DNA from: Liolophura sinensis
Lineage: Eukaryota; Mollusca; Polyplacophora; Chitonida; Chitonidae
Direction of reading: 5' to 3'
DNA: 64,000 bases
Assembly: GCF_032854445.1 (NCBI RefSeq)
Contig: NW_027017973.1
Coordinates: 62,001-126,000, forward strand
Below, piece by piece: positions 48,595-62,200 of the stretch. Each line of letters starts with the position of its first letter. The stretch's first letter is position 1. The notes under the pieces are model-generated. The model was given only the letters and a program-made list of their open reading frames with translations, did not search any database and had not been told where the DNA came from. The position numbers were made by a program, and so were the translations under genes.

Positions 48595-51500
48595 AAAGTT
48601 GAATATAGTAATGACCAGTCGCGATTGTACATAGTTAATGTAGCCGATTTCAATTCGCAAAAAGACCAGGCAAAAATCCAAAAGTGGAAAAACTGTTCCA
48701 ATGCTGCTGGTAAGAGGCTAATCCGACGTATTTTGTGACGAGAAATCGATTGGTGCAAACCGCGTTGCTCTCCGACCAATACTTTTGGCTGTAGCCACAA
48801 ATGAATAATCAATGATGTCAAGATCACGTGCCCAGCAACGGCTCTTACTCCATGGAAACCAAGGAAATTTGCAATTTTTCAACAGCTGGAGATGCCTGGC
48901 CCAATTGCGCATCCTTTGGCACCTTATTGATGTGGGTCAGTGTTCAATTGTACTTTTTACAGCGGATTGTATCAAGTACCTTGTGTTTTTTTTTATATAC
49001 AAATGGTGTGGTTTTTCTACATGTAGATAAACACATTGAGTTTGTCTTCGACTTAGAAGTAAGACATTTGCTGGGTGAGTTAAATGGGCTTGGCCCAAAG
49101 ATTTGACGTCGTCTGGGCTACCGAAGGGCACATAACTTATAATGAAAAGTTGAATATAGTAATGACCAGTCGCGATTGTACATAGTTAATGTAGCCGATT
49201 TCAATTCGCAAAAAGACCAGGCAAAAATCCAAAAGTGGAAAAACTGTTCCAATGCTGCTGGTAAGAGGCTAATCCGACGTATTTTGTGACGAGAAATCGA
49301 ATGGTGCAAACCGCGTTGCTCTCCGACCAATACTTTTGGCTGTAGCCACAAATGAATAATCAATGATGTCAAGATCACGTGCCCAGCAACGGCTCTTACT
49401 CCATGGAAACCAAGGAAATTTGCAATTTTTCAACAGCTGGAGATGCCTGGCCCAATTGCGCATCCTTTGGCACCTTATTGATGTGGGTCAGTGTTCAATT
49501 GTACTTTTTACAGCGGATTGTATCAAGTACCTTGTGTTTTTTTTTATATACAAATGGTGTGGTTTTTCTACATGTAGATAAAGACATTGAGTTTGTCTTC
49601 GACTTAGGAGTAAGACATTTGCTGGGTGAGTTAAATGGGCTTGGCCCAAAGATTTGACGTCGTCTGGGCTACCGAAGGGCACATAACTTATAATGAAATG
49701 TTGAATATAGTAATGACCAGTCGCGATTGTACATAGTTAATGTAGCCGATTTCAATTAGCAAAAAGACCAGGCAAAAATCCAAAAGTGGAAAAACTGTTC
49801 CAATGCTGCTGGTAAGAGGCTAATCCGACGTATTTTGTGACGAGAAATCGAATTTTGCAAAACCGCGTTGCTCTCCGACCAATACTTTTGGCTGTAGCCA
49901 CAAATGAATAATCAATGATGTCAAGATCACGTGCCCAGCAACGGCTCTTACTCCATGGAAACCAAGGAAATTTGCAATTTTTCAACAGCTGGAGATGCCT
50001 GGCCCAATTGCGCATCCTTTGGCACCTTATTGATGTGGGTCAGTGTTCAATTGTACTTTTTACAGCGGATTGTATCAAGTACCTTGTGTTTTTTTTATAT
50101 ACAAATGGTGTGGTTTTTCTACATGTAGATAAAGACATTGAGTTTGTCTTCGACTTAGAAGTAAGACATTTGCTGGGTGAGTTAAATGGGCTTGGCCCAA
50201 AGATTTGACGTCGTCTGGGCTACCGAAGGGCACATAACTTATAATGAAAAGTTGAATATAGTAATGACCAGTCGCGATTGTACATAGTTAATGTAGCCGA
50301 TTTCAATTCGCAAAAAGACCAGGCAAAAATCCAAAAGTGGAAAAACTGTTCCAATGCTGCTGGTAAGAGGCTAATCCGACGTATTTTGTGACGAGAAATC
50401 GATTGGTGCAAACCGCGTTGCTCTCCGACCAATACTTTTGGCTGTAGCCACAAATGAATAATCAATGATGTCAAGATCACGTGCCCAGCAACGGCTCTTA
50501 CTCCATGGAAACCAAGGAAATTTGCAATTTTTCAACAGCTGGAGATGCCTGGCCCAATTGCGCATCCTTTGGCACCTTATTGATGTGGGTCAGTGTTCAA
50601 TTGTACTTTTTACAGCGGATTGTATCAAGTACCTTTTGTTTTTTTTATATACAAATGGTGTGGTTTTTCTACATGTAGATAAAGACATTGAGTTTGTCTT
50701 CGACTTAGAAGTAAGACATTTGTTGGGTGAGTTAAATGGGCTTGGCCCAAAGATTTGACGTCGTCTGGGCTACCGAAGGGCACATAACTTATAATGAAAA
50801 GTTGAATATAGTAATGACCAGTCGCGATTGTACATAGTTAATGTAGCCGATTTCAATTAGCAAAATGACGAGGCAAAAATCCAAAAGTGGAAAAACTGTT
50901 CCAATGCTGCTGGTAAGAGGCTAATCCGACGTATTTTGTGACGAGAAATCGAATGGTGCAAACCGCGTTGCTCTCCGACCAATACTTTTGGCTGTAGCCA
51001 CAAATGAATAATCAATGATGTCAAGATCACGTGCCCAGCAACGGCTCTTACTCCATGGAAACCAAGGAAATTTGCAATTTTTCAACAGCTGGAGATGCCT
51101 GGCCCAATTGCGCATCCTTTGGCACCTTATTGATGTGGGTCAGTGTTCAATTGTACTTTTTACAGCGGATTGTATCAAGTACCTTGTGTTTTTTTTATAT
51201 ACAAATGGTGTGGTTTTTCTACATGTAGATAAAGACATTGAGTTTGTCTTCGACTTAGAAGTAAGACATTTGCTGGGTGAGTTAAATGGGCTTGGCCCAA
51301 AGATTTGACGTCGTCTGGGCTACCGAAGGGCACATAACTTATAATGAAAAGTTGAATATAGTAATGACCAGTCGCGATTGTACATAGTTAATGTAGCCGA
51401 TTTCAATTCGCAAAAAGACCAGGCAAAAATCCAAAAGTAGAAAAACTGTTCCAATGCTGCTGGTAAGAGGCTAATCCGACGTATTTTGTGACGAGAAATC

Positions 51501-54500
51501 GAATGGTGCAAACCGCGTTGCTCTCCGACCAATACTTTTGGCTGTAGCCACAAATGAATAATCAATGATGTCAAGATCACGTGCCCAGCAACGGCTCTTA
51601 CTCCATGGAAACCAAGGAAATTTCCAATTTTTCAACAGCTGGAGATGCCTGGCCCAATTGCGCATCCTTTGGCACCTTATTGATGTGGGTCAGTGTTCAA
51701 TTGTACTTTTTACAGCGGATTGTATCAAGTACCTTGTGTTTTTTTTATATACAAATGGTGTGGTTTTTCTACATGTAGATAAAGACATTGAGTTTGTCTT
51801 CGACTTAGAAGTAAGACATTTGTTGGGTGAGTTAAATGGGCTTGGCCCAAAGATTTGACGTCGTCTGGGCTACCGAAGGGCACATAACTTATAATGAAAA
51901 ATTGAATATAGTAATGACCAGTCGCGATTGTACATAGCTAATGTATCCGATTTCAATAAGCAAAAAGACCAGGCAAAAATCCAAAAGTGGAAAAACTGTT
52001 CCAATGCTGCTGGTAAGAGGCTAATCCGACGTATTTTGTGACGAGAAATCGAATGGTGCAAACCGCGTTGCTCTCCGACCAATACTTTTGGCTGTAGCCA
52101 CAAATGAATAATCAATGATGTCAAGATCACGTGCCCAGCAACGGCTCTTACTCCATGGAAACCAAGGAAATTTGCAATTTTTCAACAGCTGGAGATGCCT
52201 GGCCCAATTGCGCATCCTTTGGCACCTTATTGATGTGGGTCAGTGTTCAATTGTACTTTTTACAGCGGATTGTATCAAGTACCTTGTGTTTTTTTTATAT
52301 ACAAATGGTGTGGTTTTTCTACATGTAGATAAAGACATTGAGTTTGTCTTCGACTTAGAAGTAAGACATTTGCTGGGTGAGTTAAATGGGCTTGGCCCAA
52401 AGATTTGACGTCGTCTGGGCTACCGAAGGGCACATAACTTATAATGAAAAGTTGAATATAGTAATGACCAGTCGCGATTGTACATAGTTAATGTAGCCGA
52501 TTTCAATTCGCAAAAAGACCAGGCAAAAATCCAAAAGTGGAAAAACTGTTCCAATGCTGCTGGTAAGAGGCTAATCCGACGTATTTTGTGACGAGAAATC
52601 GAATGGTGCAAACCGCGTTGCTCTCCGACCAATACTTTTGGCTGTAGCCACAAATGAATAATCAATGATGTCAAGATCACGTGCCCAGCAACGGCTCTTA
52701 CTCCATGGAAACCAAGGAAATTTCCAATTTTTCAACAGCTGGAGATGCCTGGCCCAATTGCGCATCCTTTGGCACCTTATTGATGTGGGTCAGTGTTCAA
52801 TTGTACTTTTTACAGCGGATTGTATCAAGTACCTTGTGTTTTTTTTATATACAAATGGTGTGGTTTTTCTACATGTAGATAAAGACATTGAGTTTGTCTT
52901 CGACTTAGAAGTAAGACATTTGTTGGGTGAGTTAAATGGGCTTGGCCCAAAGATTTGACGTCGTCTGGGCTACCGAAGGGCACATAACTTATAATGAAAA
53001 GTTGAATATAGTAATGACCAGTCGCGATTGTACATAGTTAATGTAGCCGATTTCAATTAGCAAAAAGACCAGGCAAAAATCCAAAAGTGGAAAAACTGTT
53101 CCAATGCTGCTGGTAAGAGGCTAATCCGACGTATTTTGTGACGAGAAATCGAATGGTGCAAACCGCGTTGCTCTCCGACCAATACTTTTGGCTGTAGCCA
53201 CAAGTGAATAATCAATGATGTCAAGATCACGTGCCCAGCAACGGCTCTTACTCCATGGAAACCAAGGAAATTTGCAATTTTTCAACAGCTGGAGATGCCT
53301 GGCCCAATTGCGCATCCTTTGGCACCTTATTGATGTGGGTCAGTGTTCAATTGTACTTTTTACAGCGGATTGTATCAAGTACCTTTTGTTTTTTTTATAT
53401 ACAAATGGTGTGGTTTTTCTACATGTAGATAAAGACATTGAGTTTGTCTTCGACTTAGAAGTAAGACATTTGCTGGGTGAGTTAAATGGGCTTGGCCCAA
53501 AGATTTGACGTCGTCTGGGCTACCGAAGGGCACATAACTTATAATGAAAAGTTGAATATAGTAATGACCAGTCGCGATTGTACATAGTTAATGTAGCCGA
53601 TTTCAATTCGCAAAAAGACCAGGCAAAAATCCAAAAGTAGAAAAACTGTTCCAATGCTGCTGGTAAGAGGCTAATCCGACGTATTTTGTGACGAGAAATC
53701 GAATGGTGCAAACCGCGTTGCTCTCCCACCAATACTTTTGGCTGTAGCCACAAATGAATAATCAATGATGTCAAGATCACGTGCCCAGCAACGGCTCTTA
53801 CTCCATGGAAACCAAGGAAATTTCCAATTTTTCAACAGCTGGAGATGCCTGGCCCAATTGCGCATCCTTTGGCACCTTATTGATGTGGGTCAGTGTTCAA
53901 TTGTACTTTTTACAGCGGATTGTATCAAGTACCTTGTGTTTTTTTTATATACAAATGGTGTGGTTTTTCTACATGTAGATAAAGACATTGAGTTTGTCTT
54001 CGACTTAGAAGTAAGACATTTGCTGGGTGAGTTAAATGGGCTTGGCCCAAATATTTGACGTCTTCTGGGCTACCGAAGGGCACATAACTTATAATGAAAA
54101 GTTGAATATAGTAATGACCAGTCGCGATTGTACATAGTTAATGTAGCCGATTTCAATTCGCAAAAAGACCAGGCAAAAATCCAAAAGTGGAAAAACTGTT
54201 CCAATGCTGCTGGTAAGAGGCTAATCCGACGTATTTTGTGACGAGAAATCGAATGGTGCAAACCGCGTTGCTCTCCGACCAATACTTTTGGCTGTAGCCA
54301 CAAATGAATAATCAATGATGTCAAGATCACGTGCCCAGCAACGGCTCTTACTCCATGGAAACCAAGGAAATTTGCAAGTTTTCAACAGCTGGAGATGCCT
54401 GGCCCAATTGCGCATCTTTCGGAACCTTATTGATGTGGGTCAGTGTTCAATTGTACTTTTTACAGCGGACTGTGTCATGTACCTTGTGTTTTTTTTATAT

Positions 54501-56298
54501 ACAAATGGTGTGGTTTTTCTACATGTAGATAAAGACATTGAGTTTGTCTTCGACTTAGAAGTAAGACATTTGTTGGGTGAGTTAAATGGGCTTGGCCCAA
54601 AGATTTGACGTCGTCTGGGCTACCGAAGGGCACATAACTTATAATGAAAAGTTGAATATAGTAATGACCAGTCGCGATTGTACATAGTTAATGTAGCCGA
54701 TTTCAATTCGCAAAAAGACCAGGCAAAAATCCAAAAGTGGAAAAACTGTTCCAATGCTGCTGGTAAGAGGCTAATCCGACGTATTTTGTGACGAGAAATC
54801 GAATGGTGCAAACCGCGTTGCTCTCCGACCAATACTTTTGGCTGTAGCCACAAATGAATAATCAATGATGTCAAGATCACGTGCCCAGCAACGGCTCTTA
54901 CTCCATGGAAACCAAGGAAATTTGCAATTTTTCAACAGCTGGAGATGCCTGGCCCAATTGCGCATCCTTTGGCACCTTATTGATGTGGGTCAGTGTTCAA
55001 TTGTACTTTTTACAGCGGATTGTATCAAGTACCTTGTGTTTTTTTTTATATACAAATGGTGTGGTTTTTCTACATGTAGATAAAGACATTGAGTTTGTCT
55101 TCGACTTAGGAGTAAGACATTTGCTGGGTGAGTTAAATGGGCTTGGCTTAAAGATTTGACGTCGTCTGGGCTACCGAAGGGCACATAACTTATAATGAAA
55201 TGTTGAATATAGTAATGACCAGTCGCGATTGTACATAGTTAATGTAGCCGATTTCAATTAGCAAAAAGACCAGGCAAAAATCCAAAAGTGGAAAAACTGT
55301 TCCAATGCTGCTGGTAAGAGGCTAATCCGACGTATTTTGTGACGAGAAATCGAATGGTGCAAACCGCGTTGCTCTCCGACCAATACTTTTGGCTGTAGCC
55401 ACAAATGAATAATCAATGATGTCAAGATCACGTGCCCAGCAACGGCTCTTACTCCATGGAAACCAAGGAAATTTGCAATTTTTCAACAGCTGGAGATGCC
55501 TGGCCCAATTGCGCATCCTTTGGCACCTTATTGATGTGGGTCAGTGTTCAATTGTACTTTTTACAGCGGATTGTATCAAGTACCTTTTGTTTTTTTTATA
55601 TACAAATGGTGTGGTTTTTCTACATGTAGATAAAGACACTGAGTTTGTCTTCGACTTAGAAGTAAGACATTTGTTGGGTGAGTTAAATGGGCTTGGCCCA
55701 AAGATTTGACGTCGTCTGGGCTACCGAAGGGCACATAACTTATAATGAAAAGTTGAATATAGTAATGACCAGTCGCGATTGTACATAGTTAATGTAGCCG
55801 ATTTCAATTAGCAAAATGACGAGGCAAAAATCCAAAAGTGGAAAAACTGTTCCAATGCTGCTGGTAAGAGGCTAATCCGACGTATTTTGTGACGAGAAAT
55901 CGAATGGTGCAAACCGCGTTGCTCTCCGACCAATACTTTTGGCTGTAGCCACAAATGAATAATCAATGATGTCAAGATCACGTGCCCAGCAACGGCTCTT
56001 ACTCCATGGAAACCAAGGAAATTTGCAATTTTTCAACAGCTGGAGATGCCTGGCCCAATTGCGCATCCTTTGGCACCTTATTGATGTGGGTCAGTGTTCA
56101 ATTGTACTTTTTACAGCGGATTGTATCAAGTACCTTGTGTTTTTTTTATATACAAATGGTGTGGTTTTTCTACATGTAGATAAAGACATTGAGTTTGTCT
56201 TCGACTTAGAAGTAAGACATTTGCTGGGTGAGTTAAATGGGCTTGGCCCAAAGATTTGACGTCGTCTGGGCTACCGAAGGGCACATAACTTATAATGA
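48595..56298 (+). repeat. Mixed monomers M89-M102
   Basis: Starts 48595, 49146, 49697, 50248, 50798, 51348, 51898, 52448, 52998, 53548, 54098, 54648, 55199, 55749. M93 and M102, nine copies (4951 bp) apart, share GCAAAATGACGAGG. M95 repeats the AAATTG opening and GCTAATGTATCC of M82. M94 and M96 share TTTCCAATTT and TTGTTGGG. M91 has GAATTTTGC with an extra A. M99 is the most divergent copy nearby, with TTGCAAGTTTTC, CTTTCGGAACC and GTGTCATGTACC. M98 reads CTCCCACC, ATATTTGACGTCTTC. Confidence 0.82.
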
Positions 56299-59200
56299 AA
56301 AGTTGAATATAGTAATGACCAGTCGCGATTGTACATAGTTAATGTAGCCGATTTCAATTCGCAAAAAGACCAGGCAAAAATCCAAAAGTAGAAAAACTGT
56401 TCCAATGCTGCTGGTAAGAGGCTAATCCGACGTATTTTGTGACGAGAAATCGAATGGTGCAAACCGCGTTGCTCTCCGACCAATACTTTTGGCTGTAGCC
56501 ACAAATGAATAATCAATGATGTCAAGAACACGTGCCCAGCAACGGCTCTTACTCCATGGAAACCAAGGAAATTTGCAATTTTTCAACAGCTGGAGATGCC
56601 TGGCCCAATTGCGCATCCTTTGGCACCTTATTGATGTGGGTCAGTGTTCAATTGTACTTTTTACAGCGGATTGTATCAAGTACCTTTTGTTTTTTTTATA
56701 TACAAATGGTGTGGTTTTTCTACATGTAGATAAAGACATTGAGTTTGTCTTCGACTTAGAAGTAAGACATTTGTTGGGTGAGTTAAATGGGCTTGGCCCA
56801 AAGATTTGACGTCGTCTGGGCTACCGAAGGGCACATAACTTATAATGAAAAGTTGAATATAGTAATGACCAGTCGCGATTGTACATAGTTAATGTAGCCG
56901 ATTTCAATTCGCAAAAAGACCAGGCAAAAATACAAAAGTGGAAAAACTGTTCCAATGCTGCTGGTAAGAGGCTAATCCGACGTATTTTGTGACGAGAAAT
57001 CGAATGGTGCAAACCGCGTTGCTCTCCGACCAATACTTTTGGCTGTAGCCACAAATGAATAATCAATGATGTCAAGATCACGTGCCCAGCAACGGCTCTT
57101 ACTCCATGGAAACCAAGGAAATTTGCAATTTTTCAACAGCTGGAGATGCCTGGCCCAATTGCGCATCCTTTGGCACCTTATTGATGTGGGTCAGTGTTCA
57201 ATTGTACTTTTTACAGCGGATTGTATCAAGTACCTTGTGTTTTTTTTTATATACAAATGGTGTGGTTTTTCTACATGTAGATAAAGACATTGAGTTTGTC
57301 TTCGACTTAGGAGTAAGACATTTGCTGGGTGAGTTAAATGGGCTTGGCCCAAAGATTTGACGTCGTCTGGGCTACCGAAGGGCACATAACTTATAATGAA
57401 ATGTTGAATATAGTAATGACCAGTCGCGATTGTACATAGTTAATGTAGCCGATTTCAATTCGCAAAAAGACCAGGCAAAAATCCAAAAGTGGAAAAACTG
57501 TTCCAATGCTGCTGGTAAGAGGCTAATCCGACGTATTTTGTGACGAGAAATCGAATGGTGCAAACCGCGTTGCTCTCCGACCAATACTTTTGGCTGTAGC
57601 CACAAATGAATAATCAATGATGTCCAGATCACGTGCCCAGCAACGGCTCTTACTCCATCGAAACCAAGGAAATTTGCAATTTTTCAACAGCTGGAGATGC
57701 CTGGCCCAATTGCGCATCCTTTGGCACCTTATTGATGTGGGTCAGTGTTCAATTGTACTTTTTACAGCGGATTGTATCAAGTACCTTGTGTTTTTTTATA
57801 TACAAATGGTGTGGTTTTTCTACATGTAGATAAAGACATTGAGTTTGTCTTCGACTTAGAAGTAAGACATTTGCTGGGTGAGTTAAATGGGCTTGGCCCA
57901 AAGATTTGACGTCGTCTGGGCTACCGAAGGGCACATAACTTATAATGAAAAGTTGAATATAGTAATGACCAGTCGCGATTGTACATAGTTAATGTAGCCG
58001 ATTTCAATTCGCAAAAAGACCAGGCAAAAATCCAAAAGTGGAAAAACTGTTCCAATGCTGCTGGTAAGAGGCTAATCCGACGTATTTTGTGACGAGAAAT
58101 CGATTGGTGCAAACCGCGTTGCTCTCCGACCAATACTTTTGGCTGTAGCCACAAATGAATAATCAATGATGTCAAGATCACGTGCCCAGCAACGGCTCTT
58201 ACTCCATGGAAACCAAGGAAATTTGCAATTTTTCAACAGCTGGAGATGCCTGGCCCAATTGCGCATCCTTTGGCACCTTATTGATGTGGGTCAGTGTTCA
58301 ATTGTACTTTTTACAGCGGATTGTATCAAGTACCTTGTGTTTTTTTTTATATACAAATGGTGTGGTTTTTCTACATGTAGATAAAGACATTGAGTTTGTC
58401 TTCGACTTAGGAGTAAGACATTTGTTGGGTGAGTTAAATGGGCTTGGCCCAAAGATTTGACGTCGTCTGGGCTACCGAAGGGCACATAACTTATAATGAA
58501 ATGTTGAATATAGTAATGACCAGTCGCGATTGTACATAGTTAATGTAGCCGAATTCAATTAGCAAAAAGACCAGGCAAAAATCCAAAAGTGGAAAAACTG
58601 TTCCAATGCTGCTGGTAAGAGGCTAATCCGACGTATTTTGTGACGAGAAATCGAATTTTGCAAACCACGTTGCTCTCCGACCAATACTTTTGGCTGTAGC
58701 CACAAATGAATAATCAATGATGTCAAGATCACGTGCCCAGCAACGGCTCTTACTCCATGGAAACCAAGGAAATTTGCAATTTTTCAACAGCTGGAGATGC
58801 CTGGCCCAATTGCGCATCCTTTGGCACCTTATTGATGTGGGTCAGTGTTCAATTGTACTTTTTACAGCGGATTGTATCAAGTACCTTTTGTTTTTTTTAT
58901 ATACAAATGGTGTGGTTTTTCTACATGTAGATAAAGACATTGAGTTTGTCTTCGACTTAGAAGTAAGACATTTGCTGGGTGAGTTAAATGGGCTTGGCCC
59001 AAAGATTTGACGTCGTCTGGGCTACCGAAGGGCACATAACTTATAATGAAAAGTTGAATATAGTAATGACCAGTCGCGATTGTACATAGTTAATGTAGCC
59101 GATTTCAATTCGCAAAAAGACCAGGCAAAAATCCAAAAGTGGAAAAACTGTTCCAATGCTGCTGGTAAGAGGCTAATCCGACGTATTTTGTGACGAGAAA

Positions 59201-62200
59201 TCGATTGGTGCAAACCGCGTTGCTCTCCGACCAATACTTTTGGCTGTAGCCACAAATGAATAATCAATGATGTCAAGATCACGTGCCCAGCAACGGCTCT
59301 TACTCCATGGAAACCAAGGAAATTTGCAATTTTTCAACAGCTGGAGATGCCTGGCCCAATTGCGCATCCTTTGGCACCTTATTGATGTGGGTCAGTGTTC
59401 AATTGTACTTTTTACAGCGGATTGTATCAAGTACCTTGTGTTTTTTTTATATACAAATGGTGTGGTTTTTCTACATGTAGATAAAGACATTGAGTTTGTC
59501 TTCGACTTAGAAGTAAGACATTTGCTGGGTGAGTTAAATGGGCTTGGCCCAAAGATTTGACGTCGTCTGGGCTACCGAAGGGCACATAACTTATAATGAA
59601 AAGTTGAATATAGTAATGACCAGTCGCGATTGTACATAGTTAATGTAGCCGATTTCAATTCGCAAAAAGACCAGGCAAAAATCCAAAAGTAGAAAAACTG
59701 TTCCAATGCTGCTGGTAAGAGGCTAATCCGACGTATTTTGTGACGAGAAATCGAATGGTGCAAACCGCGTTGCTCTCCGACCAATACTTTTGGCTGTAGC
59801 CACAAATGAATAATCAATGATGTCAAGATCACGTGCCCAGCAACGGCTCTTACTCCATGGAAACCAAGGAAATTTGCAATTTTTCAACAGCTGGAGATGC
59901 CTGGCCCAATTGCGCATCCTTTGGCACCTTATTGATGTGGGTCAGTGTTCAATTGTACTTTTTACAGCGGATTGTATCAAGTACCTTTTGTTTTTTTTAT
60001 ATACAAATGGTGTGGTTTTTCTACATGTAGATAAAGACATTGAGTTTGTCTTCGACTTAGAAGTAAGACATTTGCTGGGTGAGTTAAATGGGCTTGGCCC
60101 AAAGATTTGACGTCGTCTGGGCTACCGAAGGGCACATAACTTATAATGAAAAGTTGAATATAGTAATGACCAGTCGCGATTGTACATAGTTAATGTAGCC
60201 GATTTCAATTCGCAAAAAGACCAGGCAAAAATCCAAAAGTGGAAAAACTGTTCCAATGCTGCTGGTAAGAGGCTAATCCGACGTATTTTGTGACGAGAAA
60301 TCGATTGGTGCAAACCGCGTTGCTCTCCGACCAATACTTTTGGCTGTAGCCACAAATGAATAATCAATGATGTCAAGATCACGTGCCCAGCAACGGCTCT
60401 TACTCCATGGAAACCAAGGAAATTTGCAATTTTTCAACAGCTGGAGATGCCTGGCCCAATTGCGCATCCTTTGGCACCTTATTGATGTGGGTCAGTGTTC
60501 AATTGTACTTTTTACAGCGGATTGTATCAAGTACCTTGTGTTTTTTTTATATACAAATGGTGTGGTTTTTCTACATGTAGATAAAGACATTGAGTTTGTC
60601 TTCGACTTAGAAGTAAGACATTTGCTGGGTGAGTTAAATGGGCTTGGCCCAAAGATTTGACGTCGTCTGGGCTACCGAAGGGCACATAACTTATAATGAA
60701 AAGTTGAATATAGTAATGACCAGTCGCGATTGTACATAGTTAATGTAGCCGATTTCAATTCGCAAAAAGACCAGGCAAAAATCCAAAAGTAGAAAAACTG
60801 TTCCAATGCTGCTGGTAAGAGGCTAATCCGACGTATTTTGTGACGAGAAATCGAATGGTGCAAACCGCGTTGCTCTCCGACCAATACTTTTGGCTGTAGC
60901 CACAAATGAATAATCAATGATGTCAAGAACACGTGCCCAGCAACGGCTCTTACTCCATGGAAACCAAGGAAATTTCCAATTTTTCAACAGCTGGAGATGC
61001 CTGGCCCAATTGCGCATCCTTTGGCACCTTATTGATGTGGGTCAGTGTTCAATTGTACTTTTTACAGCGGATTGTATCAAGTACCTTTTGTTTTTTTTAT
61101 ATACAAATGGTGTGGTTTTTCTACATGTAGATAAAGACATTGAGTTTGTCTTCGACTTAGAAGTAAGACATTTGTTGGGTGAGTTAAATGGGCTTGGCCC
61201 AAAGATTTGACGTCGTCTGGGCTACCGAAGGGCACATAACTTATAATGAAAAGTTGAATATAGTAATGACCAGTCGCGATTGTACATAGTTAATGTAGCC
61301 GATTTCAATTCGCATAAAGACCAGGCAAAAATACAAAAGTGGAAAAACTGTTCCAATGCTGCTGGTAAGAGGCTAATCCGACGTATTTTGTGACGAGAAA
61401 TCGAATGGTGCAAACCGCGTTGCTCTCCGACCAATACTTTTGGCTGTAGCCACAAATGAATAATCAATGATGTCAAGATCACGTGCCCAGCAACGGCTCT
61501 TACTCCATGGAAACCAAGGAAATTTGCAATTTTTCAACAGCTGGAGATGCCTGGCCCAATTGCGCATCCTTTGGCACCTTATTGATGTGGGTCAGTGTTC
61601 AATTGTACTTTTTACAGCGGATTGTATCAAGTACCTTGTGTTTTTTTTTATATACAAATGGTGTGGTTTTTCTACATGTAGATAAAGACATTGAGTTTGT
61701 CTTCGACTTAGGAGTAAGACATTTGCTGGGTGAGTTAAATGGGCTTGGCCCAAAGATTTGACGTCGTCTGGGCTACCGAAGGGCACATAACTTATAATGA
61801 AATGTTGAATATAGTAATGACCAGTCGCGATTGTACATAGTTAATGTAGCCGATTTCAATTAGCAAAAAGACCAGGCAAAAATCCAAAAGTGGAAAAACT
61901 GTTCCAATGCTGCTGGTAAGAGGCTAATCCGACGTATTTTGTGACGAGAAATCGAATGGTGCAAACCGCGTTGCTCTCCGACCAATACTTTTGGCTGTAG
62001 CCACAAATGAATAATCAATGATGTCCAGATCACGTGCCCAGCAACGGCTCTTACTCCATCGAAACCAAGGAAATTTGCAATTTTTCAACAGCTGGAGATG
62101 CCTGGCCCAATTGCGCATCCTTTGGCACCTTATTGATGTGGGTCAGTGTTCAATTGTACTTTTTACAGCGGATTGTATCAAGTACCTTGTGTTTTTTTAT

